Of a stretch of 64,000 bases of DNA, positions 29,915 through 42,310 are shown piece by piece. Position 1 is the first letter of the stretch; every line of letters starts with the position of its first letter. The position numbers and the translations under genes are program-made. Location of the stretch: the NCBI GenBank assembly GCA_023014485.1, contig JAJOZX010012251.1:46231-110230 (forward strand), read 5' to 3'. The notes below the pieces were generated by a model. The model was not told where the DNA came from and ran no database searches. It saw only the letters and a list, made by a program, of their open reading frames with translations. The DNA comes from Bathynomus jamesi. Taxonomy: Eukaryota; Arthropoda; Malacostraca; Isopoda; Cirolanidae.

Positions 29915-32900
29915 ATGATTAACGATGTCCAAACCATTACCCCCTTGACATGCACTACTGTTAATCTTATAACTCCCTTCTCCGTACTGAAACGTACAGT
30001 TGATGTCCCTCACTTTCGCGGTCGCGTTAATAATAGATTTGTAGAACCCTCCTTTAAGGATTGGTTCGGTAAAATTGACGATTCGTTTAGAGGTTGTCTG
30101 AGTACAGACGCAGATAAAATCGGTTTTGCGTTTGACACTTGTGACCCAAATTTTGGTGACGCCGCGCGCGTCCGTACCTTTCTTATCGATGGGTCCAATG
30201 GGCAAATATATCAATGGTCTTGGGTAGAATTTAAACGTTTTTGGCAGGATATTATAAAGGTCTGCAGGAAATCACGAAGTACTGTGACAGGCAGGGATCC
30301 GTCAAATGGGACGTTGACGTTAAAGGTTTAAACAACAGTACACGCCAGTTATGGACTTCCCTTCATTCCTTTATTATGGATCATGTCATTATCCTTCAGA
30401 GATGCGCGAAAACGCATCTCCCGATAATGTTGTTTCGGTAGAGAATCGGAGTGATTCCGTTGACCCTTCTGGCTGGGTAGAAAGGCGTTGGGTGTACCTT
30501 ATTCTGACTCACCTTCCCAATCCACTTCCTCTTTGAGTTCTGTACATTCGGAATCCCCAGAAAGTGATTATTTTTTCTCGAAATCGGTTTCAAACTCCGT
30601 TGCCCAGAGGAGACCCTTTTAGGTCGTTTGATCCGAAAATGTTCGTCCAGTATTGTTCCTGCGTCTTTAGCGGATAAATTGCTGTGTCCTCTCTTTAAGG
30701 AACCGCCATCCGTTTCATACGTTCGGGATTCCGAGGGTAACCTTATTCCCGTCCTTGCGGAAACCAAACTTGACTTGTGGATTGATTATTGTTTTTTTAG
30801 TATAGGTGTCTCGTTAGTGCCGTCAGAATATTGTCCCGATTTTGATTTAATTATTGGCCCAGAATCCCTACGACCCTACGGATTCCATTTCGACTTTTCG
30901 GATGGATGCTTCGTCGCTAAATGGGATAAAAGACGTTATTTCCTTCTCTGGTGCGAGGCACCCGAGCAGAACCTGGATAGTGACGATGAAACGTCACCCT
31001 TGGAAGATTTGGGTAATCCTGACCCAACTTTCTTCTCTGACTCAGTTGTCTCTGAACCGTTGGTTCCAGCTTGTTCATCAAATGAATTTCCTTCGAGGCG
31101 AGAACTCACAGCCTCTCCTAATGATGATTTTTGTGAAGCATCTTGTGACAGTGTTTGTGATGCTAATGTTGAAAACAGTAAAGACAACAATGAAATTGTT
31201 GATTTATATAATTATAAAGGTACTTCTGTTGGAAGTCTTTATGATGAAACTTCCGTTGAAAGTAAGTGTAATACTTACGTTAATAATTGTTGTAATGTAA
31301 ATGGGGATGTGACCAATTCTTTGTTAAATGTGAATTCAGACAACTTGGATGATTGCTGTGCAACCGATGTTGAAAATCAGAATTTATCTTCTCGCCATGG
31401 TCAGGACAACCGTGTTGGTCCCGATGGCCATGACTTGTACGATGATTTAGACACTGCTCCTCAAATTGTCAGTAATTTTAGTCATTCGGACATTGATTCA
31501 ACTGACATAGTTCATTCAGTGAACTTTGGTCGAGAAGACCTCGTTTTTGGTTTAGATGGATCGGATATCCATGCATGTCCCAAAGAGGACGCGTTAGATG
31601 GTCAGGATGACCATGTTTTTGATAACTTTTCTCCACAGGACCCGAATTGTTTTGAGTTTACTTCGGCCAACGGCCAATCGGCAATGCCGCCTCGTTTAAG
31701 TGGTCTGAAAGATGACCCTGTTTTTTATTTTTTTGGTCATGATGACCGTCATCTTGCTTCAGATGATGCTTTTTCTGCTGTAGTAGCAGCTGGGGAGAAT
31801 GCCCCACAAGGTCCTGTAGGCGAGTCAGTTTTTATGAATTTGATAATCATTGTGATGTTTATGATGACAGTAACAGTTTCGTAACGAATCGATCATGTCC
31901 CAGTGACTTCTTTTTAAATTACTATAGTGAGGACCATGCCGTCCCTCCGTTTTGTTTTAACTCCGTTAATTCGTGTTCGGAGCAGTGTAGCAAGCAATCT
32001 TTTCCTAAAGAGCAAAGTGCTCACGTAAAGACGTATTGTCAATTGCCGACATCAGGTTTTCCAGTTGGTCACCCAATTCCCCTGATTGCGATATTCCAAA
32101 TTTTGGTTTTCCTCCCAATACCCCAACCTCGTGCGAAACCATCGCTGATGCAGACGAAGCATGTTCACATGTTTCGGAGACGCCTTCTTGGACTTTTGAA
32201 ATGGAGCTTATTGACGAGAGCTCACAAATTTTCATGAAAACTTCTGTTAACAACCAAGCAGTTTTGGCTCTTGTTGAAACTGGCTGTCAGGCGAATTACA
32301 TTAACCACGATGTATGCGAGAAGTTACTCAAGGTGGCTACGGAAAAATTCGATTTGCATTCTCGTTTGTCCTGCATTGATGATGACTGGGAAGAATACAG
32401 TACCGGAGAAATCATCCTTCCTATTGAGTTTGATTCAGTCCCTTATCTGACCCCATTTGTGGTCGTATCTGAATTGAAGTGGGATGGAGACTTACTCCTG
32501 GGGATGAATTTCCTTATTACGCACGATTTTTATTGGGCCGATAGAGAAGCAGGCCTAATTCGAGGAAAGAACTCACTTTTCGAATATGTTTGTCACCCCT
32601 ATTCTTCGGTCTTTTCAGCTGAGGGTGAAAGACTCGTTTCAGAGAGCCCGACGGACTCCCTGGAACCAGTTCAAAATAAAAAGGAACTGCTACCAGATGG
32701 GGAAGATTCTTCATCAATTGTCAATTGTTCCGTTCTAGTTCCGACGAACGAAGAACTAGAAAACCAACATACTTTTGATAATTTTGAGTACGAAGACTCG
32801 AATGTCTTCACAGTAAACCCCTGTGACTCCATCGAGAGCGAGTCACCTCCTTCAGTGACAGTTAGGCCGGAACTTGAAGTTCCCAGTGTTCTGGCTATTC

Positions 32901-33286
32901 CAAATAAATTTGAAAACTCATTTCCCTTAAGTTCCGATTTGGTCATTTCGCTTAAATCCCTATTTAAGGAAGATGACTTGATTCTGTTTTCAAAGGTAGA
33001 GGAATTTACACCTAATTCCGAGGCTAAGCCCATAGGTGCCGGGAGCGAACCCGAACCTACTCCTCCGTCGGAAGTTGTACGCGCGGAAGGGCAAGCGCGG
33101 AATATTCCTCACTACCATAATATGATCGTTCCATCGATCATTTTCATTTTTCTTCCGCGAATTCATGTTTTCGCCCTTCTTGCCTTCTACTTTGCAAATC
33201 TTTCTCTTTGGCTGTTCCTGGATCCTTTTCTGAAACCAGTGAAAGTCATTCTTCTTAATCCCGATACACCACCTCCTCTTGAGTGA
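29915..33286 (+). CDS. Gag-like protein with two retropepsin-like domains, unit 1 (frameshifted)
   Basis: About 1,123 codons when the four units are compared. N-terminus (residues about 25-130): Gag capsid-like, VPHFRGRVNN, SFKDWFGKIDDSF, WSWVEFKRFWQDIY. Residues about 225-340: first retropepsin-like domain, with FDPKCSSSIV where the active-site D-T/S-G-A should be and DLIIGPESLRPYG as the closing hydrophobic-Gly element. Residues about 340-760: acidic linker. Residues about 765-885: second retropepsin-like domain, VLALVETGCQANYIN with Glu for the catalytic Asp, closing with DLLLGMNFL. A strongly hydrophobic C-terminus (about residues 1073-1107) looks membrane-spanning. No CCHC knuckle. This copy has one-base differences near 30253, 30375, 30467, 30590, 30635 and 31845. 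The start at ATG 29915 is the first one not upset by T-run variation; the stop is 33284-33286. Confidence 0.8.
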
Positions 33287-35500
33287 GCAAGGCTCGTATG
33301 GTCAGTCCATTGCTTCCTGGCATGTTGCGAAAACCTTTAACCGAATGACCCACATGCCCGATCGCAAGACAACCTAACCATGCAGCTGATTTGTCTGGCT
33401 TCGTATGTTCGTGAAATTCACCCGTATGACCGAACATACCCTCAATTTAGGTTAAGTTGTTTTTTGTTTTATTTTTAAATTAATCTTAATTATACGGAAC
33501 TTATAACCTATAAGTGTTCAGTTCAGAATAGCTCATAATTGAGTTCTATTTTCAACTTTTTATTTTTGATTTTTTTTTATTCAAATTAGTCTTGAGTAAT
33601 TGTCATTAAGATGTTCTTATATCGGTTGTTAAGGTATCAACCCAAAATTATAGCCAATTTTGACACACTATACCAGGATGCCATTCCTTTTCCCCTTCTA
33701 ATAATTCTGTTACACCATTTCCTTATTACTAATTACATAACTGTACCCTCACCATGAATTCCACTAAAACCTGTTGTTATCTATGCCCCTTCAACTCGTC
33801 AAATAAAATTCAATTGCTGTACCGATATTGCTGGTCACTATTAATGGTGAGATACTGTTAATATAACGCTATGAAGGTTACTGGTCGAATTGAATTCTGT
33901 GCCTAAATTCAGTTCCCAATACCGCTCAATGTACTTTAACTAATTTAAAGTCTTTTTAAGTGCGTATTCATTTTAATTACCTTCATACGTGCAACTGAGT
34001 TAATTACGTAAAATCTATAATCCCGATTGAATTTTATTACTTTCGACACCTATTTGAATTCACTTTCCTACTGATTACACTTTCACCCAATTACGCTTAC
34101 CCACACTCTGAAACACTCTTGAAATCATTGGCGTACTTAGTGGAAAGGAAATTCACTACGCATATCTTATTTTTATCATATAAATCTTATTCTAAAATCA
34201 TTGGCTATCACGATAAAGTATATTTAATTGCAGTTAACTGATTGATGTTTACTCTGGATTATTTGAATTTATTTAAACTTAATTGCTGCTTACAATATAT
34301 AATCTTGCCTGTTGTTTTATTAAGTTAATTTTAACCAACCTCTAAGCTAATCCGTTCTTCAAAATTTCATGATTTACCATTGACCACTAAGGATTCAGTT
34401 CTTCCCGGGATGAACCAATTACTTTCATATTCTACACACAACTGTACATACCCACTCAGCTAGACACGCGTATTACCCATATTTTTTCCTACGTATACGC
34501 AATCACGTATAACTTCAACTATAAATTCCTTTTCCCCATTTTTGGGTAAACCACCTAGCATTTGCACTCTGTGCCAAATACACACGACCCAAGGTCTATA
34601 CATCGTCTATTACGTAATTCTATCTTCCTTCTCCCTGGATATTCTTAATGGATAACAATATCTAAGTATCTAAAACGGTAACTAGATAAATTTTCATGTT
34701 TTCAATAAATTAATTTTACTTTTCTTTAAATCAATTTTAATCTTTTACCAACTTATTCGGACTTGAAATAAGTTTACATTCTGCAACCGTGCTCCCACTG
34801 CTGAAGACTTCGTCCACCAATAAAATTTAATTCAATTTTTATCTACCATAGTGAATACGATTAGTTTTTTACTGTATAATCATGATATCTTCGGAAACTC
34901 TTATCTCTGTCATTACTGATGGATTAAACTCCATTTCAAGTAGTCACCAGATGAATTGAAAATTCCTGTTTCCTTTTAACCATTATTTACTATGTATGTA
35001 TCTTTTTCCCTAAAATTATCTTAACCTTGGAAGTCTTTCCGAATTTATCACGGTTCCGTAAATCTTGTTACTATAACGTTGGACAAACTAAAAATTTTAC
35101 TTAAATTAGATTCAATCCTGTAATTGGAACTTTAACTGAAATAATTATGTCGAAATGCCAGAAATAACTTAGATGGTTCATTAGTTTATAAGATTGTTTA
35201 TGTAGTATGATTGCCACAATTAATCATACTTATAATTTTTTTTTAAAGGTGACAACTTCGGACTTTATACCTTGTTGATCTAGAGTTTCCACTACAGTTC
35301 TAGTAATCAGACCTCAACCTTGTTAATTTAATTGCTGTAATTTTAAAATTTTCCCCTTGATTATTTTTTTAAATTTTATTAATATAATTATCATTCTTCC
35401 CACTAAATTGCCTTGATTAATCCAACCCGAAATTGTCGCCGTTTCATTTTTTTAATATATTGTAAATAAACTTCCACCCCACCATTACATCCTTTTTCAT
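33287..35500 (+). other. 2.2-kb non-coding region between ORF and polypurine tract, unit 1
   Basis: AT-rich with stops in every frame. I searched for RT (YxDD-type), RNase H and integrase motifs and saw none. It is as well conserved between units as the coding part, as expected for very young copies, so conservation says nothing about function. The matching regions are 42311-44522, 51357-53565 and 60379-62589. Confidence 0.7.
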
Positions 35501-35512
35501 AGGGGAGAGCAG
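35501..35512 (+). promoter_or_regulatory. polypurine tract, unit 1
   Basis: AGGGGAGAGCAG, ending directly at the TGTC of LTR 2, the position of a plus-strand primer. Equivalent tracts precede LTR 3 (44523-44532, two bases shorter), LTR 4 (53566-53577) and LTR 5 (62590-62601). Confidence 0.75.
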
Positions 35513-37602
35513 TGTCACAACCATGCGATTTACCATTTCTATGGTTGAACAGTATCCATGTTTGTGCCATTAGAAGTTCGCTGTAAACAGCGAATGTCCC
35601 CCCTTAGCTGTGCCTCTCTAATTCGTCTCCTTTGATTTCTCCCAAATAATGACTTATGCTGTACGTACAGAGTAAGTCACTCTGACGTCATAAAGTAACT
35701 TAGTTTCCTTCACGTTTCGATCACGTGCTTAGTATGAGGCTATCCTTAGTATTCAATGTATGGTACATTCTTTAATACTAATAAAAGCTTTACTATCTAT
35801 AAGTCATTATTTATATGTTGTGTCCTGTCGGTGTTATGCAACCATACTCATTCATACATCCATGTTCCTTCTTGACCGTTGTCCTTTATTAATTTTATCA
35901 CCTATTACCTATTTTATTACCTATTACCCATTGTCTAGTTATTCTCTATCAACTTATCAGTCTATGTTTACTCGTGTCTATATTACGCACACAACCTATT
36001 GTGTGACGAATGATATGTGTACACTACTGTGTGCAGTCGTACATGTCTATTGACGATCATGATTACGTACATGTATTCTTTTTGTTTTATTTTCTTTTTA
36101 TTATTTCACCTCTCGCAAGTTGTCTATTATTGCTGAGACGAAGGCTCGAATTCCGATTACGTCGTCAAAAGCGAGCCTCTGAATTCGAACTCTTCTCTCT
36201 TGCCTCTGCTACCAATTTATAACGTTAAGATGTGATGTTATATTATTATAATATACCATATTGTTCCCTGCCAGGCTATGGTTATTATCTACGTAGGCAC
36301 ATAGTTACCCACGTTCTCATTATCTGTACTTACTACTTCTACCTAATTGTCATTCAAATTCCGTTACTTATGTCTTACGTTATCATTAATGTCCGTGTAC
36401 TTTCAAATGAAAAGTACACCGTATCTTTTCTCCGCTTTCCTCATCGCTGGCTAATTAGACTTTCAAACTATAATAACCAACCATTCTTCTAATAATATTT
36501 GACATAATTTGGCGTAATCACTGTTAACTATAAATATATATAATTGTCGTTAATCCCCTTTAAATTATAAAACAACGGAGAACTCTCCTTCATTGTTTAA
36601 ATTGTGTTACCTATTCAGATTACTTCAGTATTAGATATGTCAATTAACAAATTGCTAAAATTGTAATTAACGGTAATTAATGTATGTAATATGTAATGTA
36701 ATTAATGTATAATGTATTTATGTACTTAATGTACTCTGTACATGTCGGTCCCCCGACATTATGTCGCCACCCAAAAGTGTATACCTTACAAAAATTAGTA
36801 TCTTTTTTTGTTAACTTTTTGCTTAAATTATGCTTAACGTCAGAATTCTTTAGCTCTCCAGCTAAAGTGGGAGCTTAACCTTCACTGCATTCCCCCAAAA
36901 TTGAGGCTTATTTATTTCTTGTATTGTAAATTAAATCATTCCTGCCTGAGCTCTTGATACCAGAGGTTGCACCTCGCCCCCTTTTAGATTCCTGTCTGGC
37001 CCGTTGTTACCCGAGGTTGCACCTCTCTGACTAAAAAAATCCTGCCTGAGCCGTTGTTACCAGAGGTGGCTCCTCTCTCATCTTAAATTCCTGCCTGAAC
37101 CTTCACCCGAGGAGGCCGAGCCCCCCTCACTTTAAATTCCTGCCTGAGGCTTAGACCAAGGAGGCCAAGCCTCCTCATTTTAAATTCCTGCCGTAACTCT
37201 TACTCGAGGAGGACAAGCCTCCTCGCTTTCAATCCCCACCTTAACTATTGTGAAATGGGGTCGAACCTCTACCCCTGTAAACTCCTGCTTGAGCTGTTGT
37301 TGTAAGAGGTAAAACCTCTCCCCCTGTAAACTTCTGATTATTTATCAGTGCCTCGTTCTGTATAAACTTTGTAAATAAAAAATTTATGAGTGAACTAAAA
37401 CTCCAATTTTTGAAGTGAAGTGTTTCCATTCATCCCTTCGGGAAAAAAACAAACTTGGTAGAAACTATTTATATTGATACTCGGATGCTCTCGGCCAAGG
37501 CCGAGCTTACCCAACAAAGGACCACCTTCGTTGGATTGTCCAAAGTGCATTAACCCTAAAAAGTCGCAAGCGGGCAGAGACTCGCACAAGGTATGCGCGA
37601 CA
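35513..37602 (+). repeat. LTR 2 (2,090 bp), shared by units 1 and 2
   Basis: Same TGTC...GACA ends. About 12 bp shorter than LTR 1, mostly because the 33-bp repeat zone (about 36660-36725) is rearranged. Hairpin array at about 36938-37380. Confidence 0.82.
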
Positions 37603-38939
37603 CTGGAGGTCTCCCACCGAGACCGCTTCAGTTCCCCAACACCGAGACCGCTTCAGTTCCCCAACACCGAGACCGCTTCAGTTCCCCAACACCGAGACTG
37701 TTTCAGTCCCCCACCGAAAAAACCGTCGTCCATCAATGGATGTCCCTACTTTGAACAATTTTTGAAACACTTCATGGATTCACTCATTAGACGTCGACCG
37801 CAACCTCTTCAACTTGGACTCCAACCCCACCATCTGCAACCTCAATTTAATTCAACTCATCGTTGACCTTCAATCAACTTTTGTTACTTTGAAATTCCTT
37901 CCTTGAAATTCTCTCTTCAATCAACCTCAAATATTTACTACAAAAATTCCCCTTGAACTTCTCTTCAATCAACTTTTGAATTATTATTCATATTTTTCTC
38001 CAATCAACCGTTCGACCGTCTTCCTGTCTACAATCTTCCTTCAACGTTTGTATGCTCCGTCGTGGCGATCAGATGACGTCACGAGCGGCACACCTAAGCT
38101 GAGTGAGGTTGACCTTCGAAGCTTCGTAGAGGCATCAGCTGACTCCTCAGTTGCCTCACCAAAACGTTTTTCTTCGTTTATGTGATGAGTTTTAATTATT
38201 AATTATTACTTTTAAATCATTTCCTTAATTATCATTTTCTTTAATTTTAGTAATATTAATTCACTTTTATTTTTCCCTTTTTAGTGTGAAACAGTGAAGT
38301 GACTTTATAAACACTTAATCATTTTTTTTTAATTAATTGATTTTAATTAACTGTTCGATAGTAATACGAAATACAGTACTAATCAGACGTTGTCATTGAT
38401 TCAGAGTATTCACGTATTTATTTTTCCAACAGATTATAAATCTGAATTTTTAAATTCTTTTTATAAAATTATCTGCATTGTTTTTTTTTATTGAGGATAT
38501 TAAATAATATCATTTTAGGTTTTTGTTGTGGGATGTAAATGCGATCAGTCGTAATTCTGATATTTATACCCATAACTCACATTTTTATTTAGTTGAACCC
38601 GGTTAGGTTCCTTTTTTTTTATTCTTTTCAATTTAAACCTTTTTCATTAATTTTAGTGAAAATTCATGTTATTGTTATTATAATGTAACCCTTTTTTTCT
38701 AGTGTGTGATTTTGACGGAATTTCGACCCTTGCCAACGAGACTTCAGCGTTGGGAGATTCGAAAAATTACTCGTCGATTACGGCATCCGGAGTAAACGCA
38801 GAGTCGCCCATTTTGTTCTACGTTATTTCGTAACTATACAAAATACTTAGACTTTGTTCCATTTATTTTTTTTTATTGCTTGTCTCTTACATGGTTATTT
38901 TTGTTTTACACACACACTTCCGTGTCAACGACACGTGTT

Positions 38940-41900
38940 ATGATTAACGATGTCCAAACCATTACCCCCCTTGACATGCACTACTGTTAATCTTATAACT
39001 CCCTTCTCCGTACTGAAACGTACAGTTGATGTCCCTCACTTTCGCGGTCGCGTTAATAATAGATTTGTAGAACCCTCCTTTAAGGATTGGTTCGGTAAAA
39101 TTGACGATTCGTTTAGAGGTTGTCTGAGTACAGACGCAGATAAAATCGGTTTTGCGTTTGACACTTGTGACCCAAATTTTGGTGACGCCGCGCGCGTCCG
39201 TACCTTTCTTATCGATGGGTCCAATGGGCAAATATATCAATGGTCTTGGGTAGAATTTAAACGTTTTTGGCAGGATATATATAAAGGTCTGCAGGAAATC
39301 ACGAAGTACTGTGACAGGCAGGGATCCGTCAAATGGGACGTTGACGTTAAAGGTTTAAACAACAGTACACGCCAGTTATGGACTTCCCTTCATTCCTTTA
39401 TTCATGGATCATGTCATTATCCTTCAGAGATGCGCGAAAACGCATCTCCCGATAATGTTGTTTCGGTAGAGAATCGGAGTGATTCCGTTGACCCTTCTGG
39501 TCTGGGTAGAAAGGCGTTGGGTGTACCTTATTCTGACTCACCTTCCCAATCCACTTCCTCTTTGAGTTCTGTACATTCGGAATCCCCAGAAAGTGATTAT
39601 TTTTTTCTCGAAATCGGTTTCAAACTCCGTTGCCCAGAGGAGACCCTTTTAGGTCGTTTTGATCCGAAATGTTCGTCCAGTATTGTTCCTGCGTCTTTAG
39701 CGGATAAATTGCTGTGTCCTCTCTTTAAGGAACCGCCATCCGTTTCATACGTTCGGGATTCCGAGGGTAACCTTATTCCCGTCCTTGCGGAAACCAAACT
39801 TGACTTGTGGATTGATTATTGTTTTTTTAGTATAGGTGTCTCGTTAGTGCCGTCAGAATATTGTCCCGATTTTGATTTAATTATTGGCCCAGAATCCCTA
39901 CGACCCTACGGATTCCATTTCGACTTTTCGGATGGATGCTTCGTCGATAAATGGGATAAAAGACGTTATTTCCTTCTCTGGTGCGAGGCACCCGAGCAGA
40001 ACCTGGATAGTGACGATGAAACGTCACCCTTGGAAGATTTGGGTAATCCTGACCCAACTTTCTTCTCTGACTCAGTTGTCTCTGAACCGTTGGTTCCAGC
40101 TTGTTCATCAAATGAATTTCCTTCGAGGCGAGAACTCACAGCCTCTCCTAATGATGATTTTTGTGAAGCATCTTGTGACAGTGTTTGTGATGCTAATGTT
40201 GAAAACAGTAAAGACAACAATGAAATTGTTGATTTATATAATTATAAAGGTACTTCTGTTGGAAGTCTTTATGATGAAACTTCCGTTGAAAGTAAGTGTA
40301 ATACTTACGTTAATAATTGTTGTAATGTAAATGGGGATGTGACCAATTCTTTGTTAAATGTGAATTCAGACAACTTGGATGATTGCTGTGCAACCGATGT
40401 TGAAAATCAGAATTTATCTTCTCGCCATGGTCAGGACAACCGTGTTGGTCCCGATGGCCATGACTTGTACGATGATTTAGACACTGCTCCTCAAATTGTC
40501 AGTAATTTTAGTCATTCGGACATTGATTCAACTTACATAGTTCATTCAGTGAACTTTGGTCGAGAAGACCTCGATTTTGGTTTAGATGGATCGGATATCC
40601 ATGCATGTCCCAAAGAGGACGCGTTAGATGGTCAGGATGACCATGTTTTTGATAACTTTTCTCCACAGGACCCGAATTGTTTTGAGTTTACTTCGGCCAA
40701 CGGCCAATCGGCAATGCCGCCTCGTTTAAGTGGTCTGAAAGATGACCCTGTTTTTTTTTTTTGGTCATGATGACCGTCATCTTGCTTCAGATGATGCTTT
40801 TTCTGCTGTAGTAGCAGCTGGGGAGAATGCCCCACAAGGTCCTGTAGGCGAGTCAGTTTTTATGAATTTTCAAAGCATTGTGATGTTTATGATGACAGTA
40901 ACAGTTTCGTAACGAATCGATCATGTCCCAGTGACTTCTTTTTAAATTACTATAGTGAGGACCATGCCGTCCCTCCGTTTTGTTTTAACTCCGTTAATTC
41001 GTGTTCGGAGCAGTGTAGCAAGCAATCTTTTCCTAAAGAGCAAAGTGCTCACGTAAAGACGTATTGTCAATTGCCGACATCAGGTCTTTCCAGTTGGTCA
41101 CCCATTCCCCTGATTGCGATATTCCAAATTTTGGTTTTCCTCCCAATACCCCAACCTCGTGCGAAACCATCGCTGATGCAGACGAAGCATGTTCACATGT
41201 TTCGGAGACGCCTTCTTGGACTTTTGAAATGGAGCTTATTGACGAGAGCTCACAAATTTTCATGAAAACTTCTGTTAACAACCAAGCAGTTTTGGCTCTT
41301 GTTGAAACTGGCTGTCAGGCGAATTACATTAACCACGATGTATGCGAGAAGTTACTCAAGGTGGCTACGGAAAAATTCGATTTGCATTCTCGTTTGTCCT
41401 GCATTGATGATGACTGGGAAGAATACAGTACCGGAGAAATCATCCTTCCTATTGAGTTTGATTCAGTCCCTTATCTGACCCCATTTGTGGTCGTATCTGA
41501 ATTGAAGTGGGATGGAGACTTACTCCTGGGGATGAATTTCCTTATTACGCACGATTTTTATTGGCCGATAGAGAAGCAGGCCTAATTCGAGGAAAGAACT
41601 CACTTTTCGAATATGTTTGTCACCCCTATTCTTCGGTCTTTTCAGCTGAGGGTGAAAGACTCGTTTCAGAGAGCCCGACGGACTCCCTGGAACCAGTTCA
41701 AAATAAAAAGGAACTGCTACCAGATGGGGAAGATTCTTCATCAATTGTCAATTGTTCCGTTCTAGTTCCGACGAACGAAGATAGAAAACCAACATACTTT
41801 TGATAATTTTGAGTACGAAGACTCGAATGTCTTCACAGTAAACCCCTGTGACTCCATCGAGAGCGAGTCACCTCCTTCAGTGACAGTTAGGCCGGAACTT

Positions 41901-42310
41901 GAAGTTCCCAGTGTTCTGGCTATTCCAAATAAATTTGAAAACTCATTTCCCTTAAGTTCCGATTTGGTCATTTCGCTTAAATCCCTATTTAAGGAAGATG
42001 ACTTGATTCTGTTTCAAAGGTAGAGGAATTTACACCTAATTCCGAGGCTAAGCCCATAGGTGCCGGGAGCGAACCCGAACCTACTCCTCCGTCGGAAGTT
42101 GTACGCGCGGAAGGGCAAGCGCGGAATATTCCTCACTACCATAATATGATCGTTCCATCGATCATTTTCATTTTTCTTCCGCGAATTCATGTTTTCGCCC
42201 TTCTTGCCTTCTACTTTGCAAATCTTTCTCTTTGGCTGTTCCTGGATCCTTTTCTGAAACCAGTGAAAGTCATTCTTCTTAATCCCGATACACCACCTCC
42301 TCTTGAGTGA
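38940..42310 (+). CDS. Gag-like double-retropepsin protein, unit 2 (frameshifted)
   Basis: Contains one of the longest uninterrupted stretches in the array (about 38965-40770), covering the Gag-like region, the first retropepsin-like domain (D-P-K-C near 39661) and most of the acidic linker in one frame. Breaks: an extra C in the run at 38964-38969, a changed T-run near 40750, small differences near 40870, a lost G at about 41563 (TATTGGCC against TATTGGGCC), lost bases near 41780 and a lost T near 42013. The second domain keeps E-T-G (about 41303). Substitutions relative to unit 1 are few (for example D for A in the C-F-V-D-K-W block, Y for D in S-T-Y-I-V). Ends at TGA 42308-42310. Confidence 0.8.

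Noticed and set aside
30854..31300. 148-codon ORF overlapping the Gag-like ORF in another frame, and antisense ORFs of 60-120 codons across the same region
   Set aside because: Shadows of the main coding frame; their persistence in all units follows from near identity.
35760..36053. 97-codon ORF in the LTR, repeated in later LTRs
   Set aside because: It lies near the start of the LTR in AT-rich repetitive sequence, is disrupted in LTR 1, and its hydrophobic product looks like translation of a pyrimidine-rich strand.
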